Positions 60,936-64,000 of a stretch of DNA of 64,000 bases are shown one piece after another. Under the pieces are notes generated by a model. It was not told the DNA's origin, searched no databases, and saw only the letters and a list, made by a program, of their open reading frames with translations. The stretch is from positions 62,001 to 126,000 of the forward strand of contig NZ_AP022840.1 in the NCBI RefSeq assembly GCF_011764505.1, given 5' to 3'. The position numbers were made by a program, and so were the translations under genes. Origin of the DNA: Legionella antarctica. Lineage in GTDB: Bacteria; Pseudomonadota; Gammaproteobacteria; Legionellales; Legionellaceae. Each line of letters opens with the position of its first letter. The stretch's first letter is position 1.

Positions 60936-62915
60936 ATGTCATCCATTGAAAAAACAGCATACCCACGTTTTCCAAAAAGAAGGAAAATAAAATCGGCCGA
61001 ACTTAGTAAAAATTACTCGTTGCGTCATGATGAGATGAACATGATTAATCTTGGTGGAAAAAATGATAGATCGCGATTTAACTTGGCTATCCAGCTCAAA
61101 ACATTTCAACGGTTAGGCTATTTTATTGAGATGGACAAAATACCATCGGAAATCATTACGCATGTCCGTCAAGAATTAAAATATCATTATCGACTAACAC
61201 CGGGTTACAGCGACAATAATAAAAGCATCTACCGCCACAGACAGAAAATTCGTGAGTTTCTGAATGTTAAACGTTGGGGGTATGAGCCTACTGATGGCGT
61301 CAATATTCATCAAGGCATGAAACTGGCTATCCAATATGCTTATGATGCCTCACATTCAATGAACAATCTTTCAGACATCATCAATGCCGTTATTGAGAAA
61401 TTGGTACATGCCAGTTATGAGTTGCCCAGTTTTTACAGGCTGAGTCGTATTGTCCGTCATACCAGACACAGTGTGAATAACAAAATATTTCGTGAAACCA
61501 TGCGGCGAGTCATGGCCTCTGGCCAGTCAGATTTATTCACCAGCCTGTTAAAATTACAAGATGGAACTCAGCGCACATTATTTAATAAGTTAAAAAACCT
61601 ACCAAAACGACCAAGTATAAAAAAATTCCATGAATTCTTAGATCATTTTCAGTGGTTGATGTCCTTTGGAAATGTCATAAACTGTCTGGATGGCATTGCA
61701 AAGATAAAAATTGAGCAATTTGCCGAAGAAGCTAACCAGCTCAGTGCCGATGAGTTAAATGATTTTAGCGAAGCAAAACGCTATACATTAATTGCTGCCT
61801 TAATTTACCGCTCTCAAGCCAACGCTAAAGATGCCCTCGCTGTCATGTTTTGTCGACTGATATCTATTGCGCACAAACACTCCAAGACTGAACTTGAAAA
61901 CAAACTCAAAAACAGCAAAGAAGATACCTGCAACATTGTTGAGTTATTTAAACAGATAATTCATGACGGGGAATCCATCACGGAGCAGGCTAAGTTTGTT
62001 AAAGAATTTTATAAAAAAATTGAAGATGGTGGCGGTTTCGCAGTCTTGACAAACAAATGCGATGATATATTGGCCAGCCATGGGAATGAGTATAGAATAT
62101 ACCTAACAGATATGATCCAGAAACGGCGATCATTGCTCTTTAAAATTTTGAAAGCACTTCAGCTACATAGCCCCACACAAGACGACAAGCTCATTGTTGC
62201 CATGAAATATTTATTGACGCATGAGAATCGACGCGCTGAGTTTATTACGGACGACATTGATCTGTCATTTACCACCGCGTTCTGGAAAAAGCAGATCATG
62301 GGTTCTATAAACAAGACTAAAATCAATCGCCGAGCCATGGAAAGCTGTGTTTTTGAGTATGTGTCCAAGGGGCTTAATTCCGGTGATCTGTACGTTAAAG
62401 GCGCTAGAAATTATGCGGACTATCGCGCCGAGCTGTTGCCTTGGGCAGAGTGCGGGGAACATTTAGAAACCTATTGCGAAGACGTTGGGATTGCCAATAA
62501 CGCGAAGGACATGCTGGGGCATCTTAAAAAGACACTGACGGATAAAGCCCAATATGTCGATCAAAACTATTTTAACATCCCTGATTTTGTCATTAATGAA
62601 GAAGGACGGCCTGTTCTCAAGAAATATGAGCCAAAATCCAAAAGCGAGAACGCCGAAAAAATTGAAAATTTAGTTCGCTCGCGCCTACCAGAAAGAAGTC
62701 TGTTAGACATATTGACGAATGGGCACCATCACACGGGCTGGGCAGATGAGTTTGGGCCCATATCAGGCACGGAGGGAAAGTTAGACAATCCCATTGAAAA
62801 ATACATTTTAACCAACTTTTGCTATGGAACAAGCTTGGGCCCGACTCAGACAGCCAAGCACGTACGATTTGAAATTGAACCCCGCACCTTATCGATAGTG
62901 TCGCTAAGCTCGTGA
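60936..62915 (+). pseudogene. tnpA: Tn3-family transposase, N-terminal part (split)
   Basis: The start (MSSIEKTAYPRFPKRRKIKS) has GGAG five bases upstream; the frame could begin 22 codons earlier. It carries the N-terminal Tn3 transposase domain and reaches YILTNFCYGTSLGPTQTAKH, just before the catalytic domain, then meets a stop at 62913 within inserted DNA. The remaining domain continues in the same frame after about 63156. The transposase is probably inactive unless the parts reassemble. Confidence 0.85.
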
Positions 62916-63155
62916 TTGATTTTAGCCATCCATGGCTGAAATCGACTCGCAAACGCGACAAGTATGCCTCCGGCGGCCCTGGCCGTCCTGTGTCCGCTTG
63001 TTTTTTCACCCCATTCGGGGTTCAAAAACAACGCTACCCCAATGACTGACGCCTTTTCGGATGCCTTATATTTTGCCTGCGGCAAAACATCCGGCTCTAA
63101 GGCTACCAGGGACTACCAGCCTCGCTCGTTCCTCGCTTCCTTGGCTGGCAGCGCA
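62916..63155. mobile_element. Short GC-rich insertion splitting the transposase
   Basis: About 240 bp, visibly richer in G and C than the flanks, interrupts the transposase. It contains several hairpins: AGCCAT-CC-ATGGCT (62923-62936), TTTTGCC-TGC-GGCAAAA (63071-63087) and CCAGCC/GGCTGG (63116-63148). No transposase is encoded. The length keeps the frame. Exact ends are uncertain. It could be a miniature element or another dispersed repeat. Confidence 0.6.
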
Positions 63156-64000
63156 AGAATCAACAAAAAACATTTCACGTTGAAGTCATTAACAAAAGCG
63201 ATCTTACGTATCATTAATTGCTTAAATGAGTTTCCTTTATTGCACGCATGGGGTAGCGGACAGCGTGTGGCCGTTGACGGAACACTTGAGGATATTCATG
63301 ATGACAACATGATTGCGGAGCAACATATCCGTTATGGCAGAAAAGGCGGCATAGCCTACCGGCATATAGCCGATAATTACATTGCGTTATTTTCAACATT
63401 TATTCAATGCGGGGTATGGGAAGCCATACATATTATCGATGGCTTATTAAAAAATGCATCTGAAGTGCAGCCGAATATTGTGCATTCGGATACACAAGGC
63501 CAGTCCTTACCGGTCTTTGCTTTTGCGTATTTACTCGGAATTCAATTAATGCCGAGAATTCGCAATTGGAAGGATTTAAATTTGTATCGGGTGGACAAAA
63601 AAACGAAATACACCAATATCGATTCAATGTTTTGTGAGTCTGAAATTGACTGGGATCTTTTGGAGACGCATTGGCAAGACTTAATGCAGGTAATCATTTC
63701 TATAAAATTGGGAAAGGTATCCTCTTCATTTATACTGACCAAACTTAATTCATATAACAATCAAAACAGGTTGTATAAGGCATTTCAGGAATTAGGAAAA
63801 GTAATTCGCACCACTTTTTTGCTCGACTATGTGTCCAGTAAGGAATTGAGACAAACCATTACGGCAACGACAAATAAAGTTGAGTCTTATCACACGCTTG
63901 AAGACTGGATTAGATTTGGCTCAAAATATTTGGTGGCATCGAATGATCCTGATGAAATGGAAAAGGCCGTTAAGCATAACGATTTAATCGCCAATTGCAT
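63156..64000 (+). pseudogene. tnpA: Tn3-family transposase, catalytic part, continuing past the window
   Basis: In the same frame as the N-terminal part this segment reads INKKHFTLKSLTKAILRIIN, then VAVDGTLEDI (D), HIRYGRKGGIAYRHIADNY, VHSDTQGQSLPVFAFAYLLG (D) and ATTNKVESYH (E): the catalytic core of a Tn3 transposase. The frame is open from 62940 within the insertion and runs off the window. An ATG at 62964 could start a separate polypeptide, but this is unlikely to restore activity. Confidence 0.85.

Noticed and set aside
62940..63155. Open frame inside the GC-rich insertion considered as a gene
   Set aside because: It has no family motif and is read as the non-coding insert joined in frame to the transposase catalytic part.

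Overview
The window is a stretch of an AT-rich conjugative plasmid (or closely related element) from a gamma-proteobacterium, most likely Legionella. This call rests on the F-type transfer genes, the small plasmid genes, a CsrA-like gene at the head of the transfer operon, and a secreted protein resembling the Legionella collagen-like adhesin C-terminus. The species is an inference. No chromosomal housekeeping gene, rRNA or tRNA was recognised.

Region 1 (1-4500) looks like the plasmid leading region, the first DNA to enter a recipient. It holds a DnaJ-like gene cut by the window edge, an ArdB/KlcA antirestriction gene, several small unknown genes, a HigBA-type toxin-antitoxin pair and four small minus-strand genes. 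Two plus-strand genes share a duplicated promoter whose predicted transcripts start with the same hairpin. An F-like oriT follows: the minus-strand nic region lies at 4506-4533, with ACACCTAT repeats at 4595-4732 and a TraM-like gene at 4812.

Region 2 (5267-33304) is a nearly complete F-type type IV secretion operon, all on the minus strand and read towards oriT: csrA-like, traT, two secreted proteins, traA, L, E, K, B, V, C, trbI, traW, traU, a membrane protein, trbC, traN, traF, trbB, a small TraH-like protein, traH, traG, a possible entry-exclusion protein, traD and traI. Most neighbours overlap by a few bases. TraI carries an extra C-terminal primase/TOPRIM-like part.

Region 3 (33347-42800) is control and maintenance. 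A CI-like repressor whose S24 domain has lost its catalytic serine sits near AAAACCAT-type sites that also cover the csrA-tra promoter. There are two cargo genes (a DUF2520 dehydrogenase-like protein and a VUT-family transporter), parAB, and a large TOPRIM-helicase replication protein flanked by inverted repeats that may form the origin.

Region 4 (42900-64000) is a transposon graveyard. It contains a hybrid-kinase remnant, Tn3-family fragments, a complete IS6-family element, and a Tn3-family transposon with perfect 41-bp ends. That transposon carries a chorismate mutase-like gene with an IQ motif, a chorismate lyase-like gene and a cut MFS gene. IS6 and IS3 remnants, an IS66 element, IS21-like ends and an IS1595 element with a mutated active site follow. 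A second Tn3-family element has SEC-C, TPR and pRiA4b-type genes beside its resolvase, and its transposase is split by a short GC-rich insertion.
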